A stretch of 42,750 nt of DNA from Pseudoscardovia suis (GTDB taxonomy: Bacteria > Actinomycetota > Actinomycetes > Actinomycetales > Bifidobacteriaceae): the NCBI RefSeq assembly GCF_002797875.1, contig NZ_PGFC01000009.1:1-42750 (forward strand), written 5' to 3'. The translations under genes and the position numbers were made by a program. Under the pieces are notes generated by a model. It made no database searches and was not told the DNA's origin. It worked only from the letters and a program-made list of their open reading frames with translations. Each line of letters opens with the position of its first letter. Within the stretch, counting starts at the first letter, position 1. Shown piece by piece: positions 1-5,764 of the stretch.

Positions 1-77
1 GACCGGACCCAGCCGGCCGCCGCCCCTCGAAGCAGCAAGAGAAGAACATACACCACCCCCCGCAAAAACACAAACCA

Positions 78-103
78 CCCACAAACCCACACCCCCAAAA
101 CCC
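78..103 (-). other. Potential G-quadruplex motif (minus strand)
   Basis: Four C-runs on the plus strand (78-80, 86-88, 92-96, 101-103) are separated by 5, 3 and 4 bases. Read on the minus strand they give four runs of at least three G with short T/G loops, which meets the usual G3+N1-7 quadruplex rule. It lies just beyond the T-tail of the hairpin at 220-253. Whether it folds is unknown. Confidence 0.5.
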
Positions 104-207
104 AACAAACAAGCCACCACCCACGGCGTGTCGCACACACCCACAAACACACCACACAACAACACAAAACAACCCACAAACACACCCACAAACACCAAAA
201 ACACCCC

Positions 208-253
208 AACAAAAACAAAAACCCGCGTGTCGCGTCTTGCGACCACGCGGGTT
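208..253 (-). terminator. Rho-independent terminator downstream of the sirtuin gene
   Basis: A perfect 10-bp stem (220-229 with 244-253) encloses a second 4-bp stem (TCGC/GCGA). On the minus strand it is followed by two T5 runs separated by a G. This is the classical intrinsic terminator layout, about 120 bp past the stop codon of the sirtuin gene, which reads in the same direction. Confidence 0.75.
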
Positions 254-375
254 GCGCCTCAATCGACCGCCTTACCGCTCTACACGATTCCCCACCGGTG
301 TATCGCCAGTTCCCAGAAACTTACTTACGCGGAATAAGGCTGCCTCGCTTGCGCCCTGTTTGCGCCCTGCCTGCC

Positions 376-1146
376 CTATGCGGCGACCTCGCCGCCATGT
401 GCAGCGATAGTTTCGTCGACCAAGCGCGGCAACGCGTCCTGGATCGGCTCCGAGATGAGGCGCTTGGCGATCGAATCGTATTGGGTGCGTCCCATGTTCA
501 TGATCGTTACCGGCACGCCCGCCTGAGCGGCGATCGGGGCCAGGCTTGCCGCCGGATACACCTCCAGCGTCGAACCAATCACCCAGAACTCATCTGCCTG
601 TGTCACAGCCTGCATGCTGCGCTCCATTGCGCCCTCGGGCAGAGATTCGCCGAAATACACGACATCCGTCTTGATGATGCCGTTGCACACCTCATCGCCT
701 CTATATGGCAGATTGCGGTGGCAATGCGGATCCGGCTCGGCATCGAGGTTATTCATGATGTCAGCCGTGTCGTATTTGTGGTGGCAGCGCATGCAATGCG
801 ACGTGCCGATGGTGCCATGGAGGTTCACGATGAGGCTGGGGCTGTTGCCGGCTTTCTCGTGCAAGGCATCGAAGTTCTGCGTGGCGAGAAGGCTCAGCAA
901 GCCAGCCTTCTCGAGCTTGACGAGCGCCTTATGCGCCGTGCCAGGCTGGGCGCCCCACACAGGGCTTTCTTTCTGCCAGCGCCACGAATATTCGCGCGCT
1001 TTCTTATCGGAGAGGAACAGATCGATGTCGTATACGCTCTGCTGATCGGGATGCTTGGTCCATACGCCGTCAGGACCACGAAAATCAGGGATTCCGGCGC
1101 TTGTGGAAATGCCGGCGCCGGTCAGCACTGCAACCTTGTATGTCAT
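376..1146 (-). CDS. NAD-dependent protein deacetylase, Sir2 (sirtuin) family
   Basis: Predicted to remove acetyl (or other acyl) groups from protein lysines in the cytoplasm, using NAD+ and releasing nicotinamide and O-acetyl-ADP-ribose. The 256-residue protein has the family landmarks in order: GAGIS near residue 10, GIPDFRG at 18-24, TQNFDALH at 89-96, and the catalytic His110 in the NLHGT motif. Four zinc-ligand cysteines stand at 118, 121, 142 and 154. The TQN motif has Phe where many sirtuins have Ile or Val. Length is normal for a bacterial sirtuin. The ATG at 1146 lacks a Shine-Dalgarno sequence but has a -10-like hexamer six bases upstream, so a leaderless message is likely. It follows ilvA on the same strand but is separated from it by about 215 bp and a hairpin, so it is probably transcribed on its own. 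The substrate preference cannot be read from the sequence. Confidence 0.93.
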   Translation of the reverse strand: MTYKVAVLTGAGISTSAGIPDFRGPDGVWTKHPDQQSVYDIDLFLSDKKAREYSWRWQKESPVWGAQPGTAHKALVKLEKAGLLSLLATQNFDALHEKAGNSPSLIVNLHGTIGTSHCMRCHHKYDTADIMNNLDAEPDPHCHRNLPYRGDEVCNGIIKTDVVYFGESLPEGAMERSMQAVTQADEFWVIGSTLEVYPAASLAPIAAQAGVPVTIMNMGRTQYDSIAKRLISEPIQDALPRLVDETIAAHGGEVAA

Positions 1147-1158
1147 GCTTTCAGCTTA
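1147..1158 (-). promoter_or_regulatory. -10 hexamer for leaderless start of the sirtuin gene
   Basis: TAAGCT (1153-1158, minus strand) fits TANNNT and is separated from the ATG by six bases. No Shine-Dalgarno sequence is present. This places the transcription start at or next to the start codon. Confidence 0.5.
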
Positions 1159-1203
1159 GACGCACGAGGTTGCGCAACCCGCGTGAAATCCGCCCACAAC
1201 GCA

Positions 1204-1265
1204 ACATGCCGGTGCCTTCCCGATGAACAGTGCGGAAACTGAACGTCGGGGAAGCACCGGCATGT
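1204..1265 (-). terminator. Hairpin downstream of ilvA, likely terminator
   Basis: Arms 1204-1223 and 1246-1265 are complementary over 20 positions with two mismatches. The 22-nt loop holds a further CAGT/ACTG mini-stem. It lies between the ilvA stop and the sirtuin start, both on the minus strand. The run of T after the stem is poor, so termination here may be inefficient or need a factor. Confidence 0.5.
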
Positions 1266-1304
1266 AGATCAGCAATCTGCCAATCAGCACGACCCGCCGA
1301 TTGA

Positions 1305-1364
1305 GCCTGCAATCAGACCTTTAACCAGGCCTGCAACCAAGCCTGCAACCAAGCCTGCAATCAG
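1305..1364. repeat. Five-unit 12-bp tandem repeat at the ilvA 3' end
   Basis: Five consecutive 12-bp units of the type GCCTGCAACCAA occupy 1305-1316, 1317-1328 (degenerate), 1329-1340, 1341-1352 and 1353-1364. Units three and four are identical. The array begins exactly at the ilvA stop codon. The unit length is a multiple of three, so slippage would not change frame if the stop were lost. Confidence 0.85.
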
Positions 1365-2635
1365 TAGATCTGCTTGGGATCGTAACCTTCGCCGCGCAGG
1401 GTCTCGAGGATCTGCGCGATGTGGTCGGGGCCGTTGGTCTCGACGGTGACCTCGAGCACCACCTTGTTGGAGTAATGCGTGTCGGCCTTGAACTGGTCGT
1501 GGGTGAGCTCGATGACGTTGGCGCGCAGGTCCGCGAGAATGCGGGCAATGTTGACGAGCTGGCCAGGCACGTCCGGAAGCTCCACGGAGAACGACATGAT
1601 GCGGCCGCGGGAGATCATGCCCTGCTGGATGACCGCGCCGATCGTGACGGTATCGATGTTGCCGCCAGACATCACGGGCACCACGACATGCGGGCCGGAC
1701 GCCTCGTTGTAGGCCTTGCACTGCAGCTCGAGCTGGCCGAGCGCCGCCACGGAGACCGCGCCTGCACCTTCGACGACGAGCTTGTGCTTCTCCATCATCG
1801 TCATGATGGTCTCGTAGATGTCGCGCTCGGAGACCTGCACGAGGCCATCAAGGTACCGCTGGAGCAACGCGAACGTGAGGTCGCCGGGGTGCTTGACGGC
1901 AACGCCTTCGGCGATCGTGTGCACTTCGTCGGCCTCGACCACATGGCCGGCGATGAAGCTTTCCTTGAACGCGGGGCTGCCGATCGGGATGGCGCCGATG
2001 ACGCGCACATCCGGGCGGAAGATCTTCGTCGCCATGGCGATGCCGGCGCCCAGGCCGCCACCGCCGAGCGGCACGACGATGTCGGTGACCTCGGGGAGGT
2101 CCTCGAGAATCTCCATGGCGATGGTGCCTTGGCCGCACAGCACGTCATAGTCATCGAACGGCGGGATGAAGGTCATGCCGCGGTCCTTGGCGAGCTGGAT
2201 GGCGTAAGCGTTGGATTCGTCGAACACGTGGCCGTGCAGCACCACCTCGGCGCCGAGCGCTTGGGTGGCGTCGACCTTGAGCGGCGGCGTGATGTCGGGC
2301 ATGACCACGATCGCCTTGGCATGGCGTTCGCGAGCGCCGTAGGCGACGCCCTGCGCGTGGTTGCCGGCGGAGGCGGTGACCACGCCGTGCGACAGCTCCG
2401 CGTCGGACATCGACGCGATCTTGTTGTAGGCGCCACGCAGCTTGAAGGAACCTGTCTTCTGCAGGTTCTCCGGCTTGAGATACACCTGCGCTCCGGTGCG
2501 GTCGCTCCACTCGTCGGAATGGATGAGCGGCGTATGGCGGACGGTCCCCTTGAGGCGCTCGGCGGCGGCTTCCATGTCGGCCTTGTGGTCGCGCTTGAGA
2601 TACTTCTCGACTTCAGATTGCTCCATGCGCATCAT
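1361..2635 (-). CDS. ilvA: Threonine ammonia-lyase (threonine dehydratase) with C-terminal ACT domain
   Basis: PLP enzyme deaminating L-threonine to 2-oxobutanoate, the first committed step towards isoleucine. The 424-residue protein has the PLP lysine in GSFKLRGA near residue 65, the SAGNHAQGVA phosphate-contact loop, and the glycine loop PLGGGGLGAG. The last 80 or so residues form one ACT regulatory domain, beginning around SFSVELPDVPGQL. The open frame extends upstream to 2770, but ATG 2635 is chosen because a GGGGAGGA Shine-Dalgarno lies five bases before it. Two further in-frame ATGs (2632, 2626) follow at once. One ACT domain and this length match the shorter actinobacterial type rather than the two-ACT E. 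coli IlvA. Isoleucine feedback through the ACT domain is likely but not shown by the sequence. Confidence 0.93.
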   Translation of the reverse strand: MMRMEQSEVEKYLKRDHKADMEAAAERLKGTVRHTPLIHSDEWSDRTGAQVYLKPENLQKTGSFKLRGAYNKIASMSDAELSHGVVTASAGNHAQGVAYGARERHAKAIVVMPDITPPLKVDATQALGAEVVLHGHVFDESNAYAIQLAKDRGMTFIPPFDDYDVLCGQGTIAMEILEDLPEVTDIVVPLGGGGLGAGIAMATKIFRPDVRVIGAIPIGSPAFKESFIAGHVVEADEVHTIAEGVAVKHPGDLTFALLQRYLDGLVQVSERDIYETIMTMMEKHKLVVEGAGAVSVAALGQLELQCKAYNEASGPHVVVPVMSGGNIDTVTIGAVIQQGMISRGRIMSFSVELPDVPGQLVNIARILADLRANVIELTHDQFKADTHYSNKVVLEVTVETNGPDHIAQILETLRGEGYDPKQIY

Positions 2636-2834
2636 CGTAATCCTCCCCCACGTCCCAAGCACGTAACAAGAGCGAGAAATGGACGGGCTTGCGGCCTCGT
2701 GTCCCGACACGGGGCAAATACAGCGCGAACACGATGCGAGCGCCGCAAACAGACAATCGAATATCAACACCAGAAATGCATGCCCCCCCCCGCGAATCTA
2801 GAGCCAACGGCAAGTTCTAGTGAGGAGAGAATCC
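2636..2834. other. Divergent intergenic region with a C9 homopolymer
   Basis: About 200 bp between the ilvA start (minus) and the orphan membrane protein (plus) must hold both promoters. I cannot assign -35/-10 elements with confidence. A run of nine C at 2783-2791 stands 44 bp before the downstream ATG and could vary in length by slippage. Confidence 0.5.
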
Positions 2835-3512
2835 ATGGAAGGGTTTCCTGGCAAACATGCGAAACCGTCATTCATCACGAAGTGGTGGTTCTGGGGGATA
2901 ATCGCAATCGTCCTCGTCGTCGCTTTAGTACCATCTCGCAGTCAGTCGCCATCGAGCGAGGTATCTTCAGCGACGGCGAGCGCAACAACCTCAGCCACCG
3001 TCTCCACAACGCCCCCTAGCGCGAACGCATCTCCGACGATTGACCTCAGTGCACAATCGCAACAGCTCATTTCAGCAATAGCCGCATCGACGAATGCCGA
3101 GGTGATGGGCACGGAGACATTCAACCCTTACGAGGAGCATAAGCAGGGCGGCCCTCATAGCCGAGTTGAGTATCGATTAGACGCATATAAAGAATCCGCC
3201 GGTGTCCACGGAACCATCAACGGCGTTTCCGTCGACACCGTTGTGTATCGCAACGGGAAAATGCAGAGAGTTTATCTGTTCGGGAACGAAAATGACGTAA
3301 TGGCTTTGTACCCCCAAGTCGCGAAAGTACTTGACCCTTCCCTTTCTGATGCAGATATCACTGCAGCAGTCACGAAGTATCAAACAGATGAAGCAAAAAC
3401 CCAGACCGACTTGTTGTCACTATCCGACTCGCATCGATTGATGCAATCAGATTCAATCATCGGTTCCGGGAACGATTGCGAAGCATTCATGGATGCGAAT
3501 ACCGGCAACTAA
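2835..3512 (+). CDS. Membrane-anchored hypothetical protein with Ser/Thr linker
   Basis: Not recognised as a named family. The 225-residue protein starts with a short basic cytoplasmic tail, then KWWFWGIIAIVLVVALV (about residues 15-32), one membrane segment. A Ser/Thr/Ala-rich linker follows (about 35-70), then an outward-facing domain of about 150 residues with alternating charged and hydrophobic segments. The tail-TM-linker layout is common among Gram-positive anchored extracellular proteins of unknown role. The ATG at 2835 is preferred over an upstream GTG (2820) because GAGGAGAG sits directly before it. The gene is visibly richer in A and T than its neighbours, which fits acquisition by transfer. 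It converges on the 3.7-9.6 kb operon, and a large palindrome separates the two. Confidence 0.75.
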   Translation: MEGFPGKHAKPSFITKWWFWGIIAIVLVVALVPSRSQSPSSEVSSATASATTSATVSTTPPSANASPTIDLSAQSQQLISAIAASTNAEVMGTETFNPYEEHKQGGPHSRVEYRLDAYKESAGVHGTINGVSVDTVVYRNGKMQRVYLFGNENDVMALYPQVAKVLDPSLSDADITAAVTKYQTDEAKTQTDLLSLSDSHRLMQSDSIIGSGNDCEAFMDANTGN

Positions 3513-3577
3513 CGCTCCCAGCTTCTTTTCATACAGCCTGAAAGACGCGGAATTGCAACGATTTTCGGGCGAAATGC

Positions 3578-3620
3578 GTCTTGTATAATCATGATTATAC
3601 TAATCACGATTATACAAGAC
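3578..3620. repeat. AT-rich 20-bp-arm palindrome between convergent genes
   Basis: Arms 3578-3597 and 3601-3620 are complementary with one mismatch and a 3-nt loop. Within them, GTATAATCATGATTATAC (3583-3600) is a perfect 18-bp palindrome on its own. There is no GC-rich stem base and no T-run on either strand, so it does not look like an ordinary intrinsic terminator. It could be a dimer-binding operator, a cruciform, or a factor-dependent bidirectional terminator for the two converging transcription units. Confidence 0.7.
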
Positions 3621-3702
3621 TTGGGCTGCGGCGATGCGGGAGAGACACCCCGAGCAAATGGCCGCGGGAAGTGCCGCAAGCAGACGGTTATTCTCACATT
3701 GG

Positions 3703-4284
3703 TCACTCCTGTGCGGGAATCTGATCATCCCAATAGAACGAGAAGAAGTAATCGGGCCGGGTATCGAATCGGCGTTGAGCCCCGATGTCGACGTGCCCTT
3801 CTCCCCATTCCACCGCACACGGTTCGCTCTGGAAAGTCACCTCATCTACCGACGGCACATATACGATGGTCGATCGCGACTCCAGCACGTCACCAGAGGA
3901 ATCGACATGTCTCAACGTGAACCGGGTGGGTACTCCGGACAGCGAGTACCATGCCACCCTGTCGGCCTGAAGGGTGTATATACCGTCAGGCGACGCAGAC
4001 TGGCACCATGTGCGATTGCCTAGAACGGGCACCTTGGTCAGGCCGAAAGAACACAGGAACACCAGGGAGCAGACGATCAAGACGTTCGCCACGAACGACA
4101 AGCCGTGCAGTGCATCCGAACCGCCGTCTGGTCTCCTCCGCTCCACAAGCCAGCACACGAAGAAGACCACAAACGCGAACGTACACAGCGCGACGATGAG
4201 GAAGGTGGCGAGGAATACGGGCACCACGACATAAAACAACACCGTTGCGAAATCACCCGCAGCAATCAGACTGGCTCTGTTCAT
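3703..4284 (-). CDS. Small membrane protein with SPDG-YTLQ extracellular domain (operon gene 5)
   Basis: A 193-residue hypothetical protein, last of the five-gene operon. Two hydrophobic segments (about residues 13-45, and 67-85 in FVANVLIVCSLVFLCSF) flank a basic loop. An outward domain of about 100 residues follows, beginning CQSASPDGIYTLQADR. The SPDG-YTLQ motif recurs in the operon's second gene. The rest is beta-rich, with SRSTIVYVP and VDEVTFQSEP strands. The ATG at 4284 overlaps the previous stop as ATGA, so translation is probably coupled. The motif recalls DUF5412-type small membrane proteins, but this is recollection, not a search. Possible roles are accessory subunit, anchor or protective partner of the large exported protein. 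Confidence 0.8.
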   Translation of the reverse strand: MNRASLIAAGDFATVLFYVVVPVFLATFLIVALCTFAFVVFFVCWLVERRRPDGGSDALHGLSFVANVLIVCSLVFLCSFGLTKVPVLGNRTWCQSASPDGIYTLQADRVAWYSLSGVPTRFTLRHVDSSGDVLESRSTIVYVPSVDEVTFQSEPCAVEWGEGHVDIGAQRRFDTRPDYFFSFYWDDQIPAQE

Positions 4285-4703
4285 CGCGCCGCCTGAACGC
4301 GGGCAACAAGACTCTCATTGGACGGGCAGCCCGGGAAGGTGATACGCACGTATCTTCCGCCCTTTCCGCCATCCAGGGTGCGCACATCGACACCTATCTC
4401 GGTGACGATCGGATCGCCCGCCGCACATCGGGGTATGACGAAGGTCAGGTCCTTGCCGTTCAGCGTTTGCGCCAACGACAATTGCATGCATGTGCCCACG
4501 ACGCCAGGGCACGTAATTTCCCGAGGGACCCAGCCCGAGTATTGCGGGTACTCATAAGTTCCCAAACCATACGGGAACAGGGACGTGATTCCCAGTGCTA
4601 GCATGACGAACGCCAGCACAACCTTCGCGAGCACACGGCGGGGCATCAAGCGCGCCTTGGGCATCGGAAGCCTTGCCAGCGCTGCCATCCGGTTTTCCCA
4701 CAC
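4281..4703 (-). CDS. Small membrane-anchored protein (operon gene 4; start uncertain)
   Basis: Up to 140 residues: a basic N-terminus, one hydrophobic segment (VLAKVVLAFVMLALGITSLF), then an outward domain with three cysteines near ITCPGVVGTCM and IPRCAAG. No family is recognised. The first codon here is GTG 4703, with an alternative ATG at 4688; neither has a good Shine-Dalgarno sequence. The ATG that overlaps the previous gene's stop (4741-4743, ATGA style) is in a different frame. It would encode a 13-15 residue hydrophilic start that joins this gene after a one-base shift. Either the gene begins inside at GTG/ATG, or there is a frameshift near 4700. The 3' end overlaps the following gene by four bases. 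Confidence 0.65.
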   Translation of the reverse strand: MWENRMAALARLPMPKARLMPRRVLAKVVLAFVMLALGITSLFPYGLGTYEYPQYSGWVPREITCPGVVGTCMQLSLAQTLNGKDLTFVIPRCAAGDPIVTEIGVDVRTLDGGKGGRYVRITFPGCPSNESLVARVQAAR

Positions 4704-4739
4704 TGCCGTCGCCGGGCGTGTTTGCCCTGGGCTCTGTGC

Positions 4740-5273
4740 TCATGACGATTCCATGTCCTTCCAGTAGATGCGGAACGCCGGCCACGAGTAAGGGGGCTTC
4801 GAACCGGTGAAGTCGCTCCCCCAATCGCTCACCACCTCCGAAGGGTCCGAAATCTCCTCGACGTCATACATGAAGACCTCGCCGTACTCCTCGTTGACCA
4901 CGGCGACGCAACCCTCCAACGCACCCAGATACGTCGTCGTGTCCGTGACCACGTCCCCCGACGCATCGCGCTGCGTGACCGTGACCTCGTACCTCCCGGT
5001 ATCGAACGTCAGGTCGTACACCCCGAAGGATAAAGCGTTCACGGTGATCGAACGGCTCCCGTCGGCCGTGGACGCCGTGACCTGCGAACACGCCGCGCGC
5101 CTGTCCGCGGAATGGGCATCGAACAGGAAGCCCCAGACCAAGCAGCACGGAGCGATCAGGAACGCCACGACAAAACAGGCGCAGACGAACGGCACGGGAC
5201 TCGACCCCGCCCGCCGCCCCGCGCAGGCCTCACGCTCGTCCAACGCGTCGAAACCATCCATCCTCCTGAACAC
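4740..5273 (-). CDS. Small membrane-anchored protein (operon gene 3)
   Basis: A 177-residue protein of unknown function. A hydrophilic N-terminal 30 residues lead into one membrane segment (VPFVCACFVVAFLIAPCCLVW, broken by Cys residues), followed by a beta-rich outward domain. That domain carries the pattern SRSITVNALSFGVYDLTF and RYEVTVTQRDASGDVV. It lacks the exact SPDG motif of operon genes 2 and 5 but has the equivalent TADGSRSITV at the same distance from the membrane, so it looks like a divergent relative. The start is GTG 5273, with a G-rich AGGGGGC before it, eight bases after the stop of the preceding gene. Confidence 0.75.
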   Translation of the reverse strand: MFRRMDGFDALDEREACAGRRAGSSPVPFVCACFVVAFLIAPCCLVWGFLFDAHSADRRAACSQVTASTADGSRSITVNALSFGVYDLTFDTGRYEVTVTQRDASGDVVTDTTTYLGALEGCVAVVNEEYGEVFMYDVEEISDPSEVVSDWGSDFTGSKPPYSWPAFRIYWKDMESS

Positions 5274-5281
5274 GCCGCCCC

Positions 5282-5764
5282 CTATTCAAGAGACAGGCAC
5301 ATGTCGAAATCCAGGCGGACCGCGACCGGCCGGTTCTCGTCGGACGGCAGGAAGACCACGACGCCCCCGCCGTCCCACCGCGCCCGCAGGCCCTCCGGGA
5401 AGCCGGATCCCCGGCTCACCGCGAAGCTCCTGCTGGCCTCCCTCCCCCGGTAGCCCCCGTCGGAGTCCGTGGTGCGGAGGGTCACGTCCACAGGGACCCT
5501 CCGGCCGAACGCCGGGTGCTTCGCCACCTGCAATGTGTAGCCGCCGTCAGGGGACACCGACGTGAGGACCACCTCCGGCGACAGGCTCGGATACACCAGC
5601 TGCCAGACAAGCGGCGCCAGCAGGACCACGAAGACAACCAGCTCGGCGAAGAACGCCGTGCGCCAGTTCCTCCGCGCCCGCCCATCCGCCACACGCCCCC
5701 TCGGGCGGGACGCCATGCGGGAATGGTCATCAAGCGTCTTCTTTGATTTGACCGGATGCATCAT
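5282..5764 (-). CDS. Small membrane-anchored protein with SPDG-YTLQ motif (operon gene 2)
   Basis: A 160-residue protein. A basic N-terminus (about 35 residues) precedes one membrane segment (FFAELVVFVVLLAPLVWQLV). An outward domain follows, opening SVSPDGGYTLQVAKHPAFG and continuing with beta-strand-like stretches. The frame is open upstream to 6019, but that part lies inside the large gene. ATG 5764 is chosen for its strong purine-rich GGAGAGGA and because it overlaps the large gene's stop as ATGA. It shares layout and the SPDG-YTLQ motif with operon gene 5 (3703-4284). Function is unknown; coupling to the large exported protein suggests a partner in the same process. Confidence 0.82.
   Translation of the reverse strand: MMHPVKSKKTLDDHSRMASRPRGRVADGRARRNWRTAFFAELVVFVVLLAPLVWQLVYPSLSPEVVLTSVSPDGGYTLQVAKHPAFGRRVPVDVTLRTTDSDGGYRGREASRSFAVSRGSGFPEGLRARWDGGGVVVFLPSDENRPVAVRLDFDMCLSLE

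Larger units (their letters stand above)
1..375. other. A/C-rich non-coding stretch at window edge
   Basis: No convincing gene is seen here. From about 50 to 220 the plus strand is almost only A and C, so the minus strand is G/T-rich. A very similar composition occurs upstream of the large exported-protein gene near 9640-9730, so this could be the leader of a minus-strand gene lying left of the window; that is only a suggestion. The stretch contains a potential G-quadruplex and a terminator hairpin, listed separately. A short open frame at 128-337 has low-complexity Thr/Asn/Pro composition and is not credible as a protein. Confidence 0.5.

Noticed and set aside
254..300. tRNA-like remnant
   Set aside because: The minus strand has GTAGAGCGGTAAGGC resembling a D arm, but no matching acceptor, anticodon or T arm could be built.
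2613..2770. N-terminal extension of ilvA or leader peptide with isoleucine codons
   Set aside because: The upstream 45 codons are Cys/Ser-rich, not rich in Ile/Val/Leu codons, and the strong ribosome site is at 2635.
1421..3019. 532-codon open frame opposite ilvA
   Set aside because: It is antisense to ilvA and runs into the upstream region; no domain or start signal.
4552..4743. Separate 63-residue protein starting at the ATGA overlap
   Set aside because: It has no hydrophobic segment or domain and lies within operon gene 4; more likely an out-of-frame start or part of a frameshifted gene 4.
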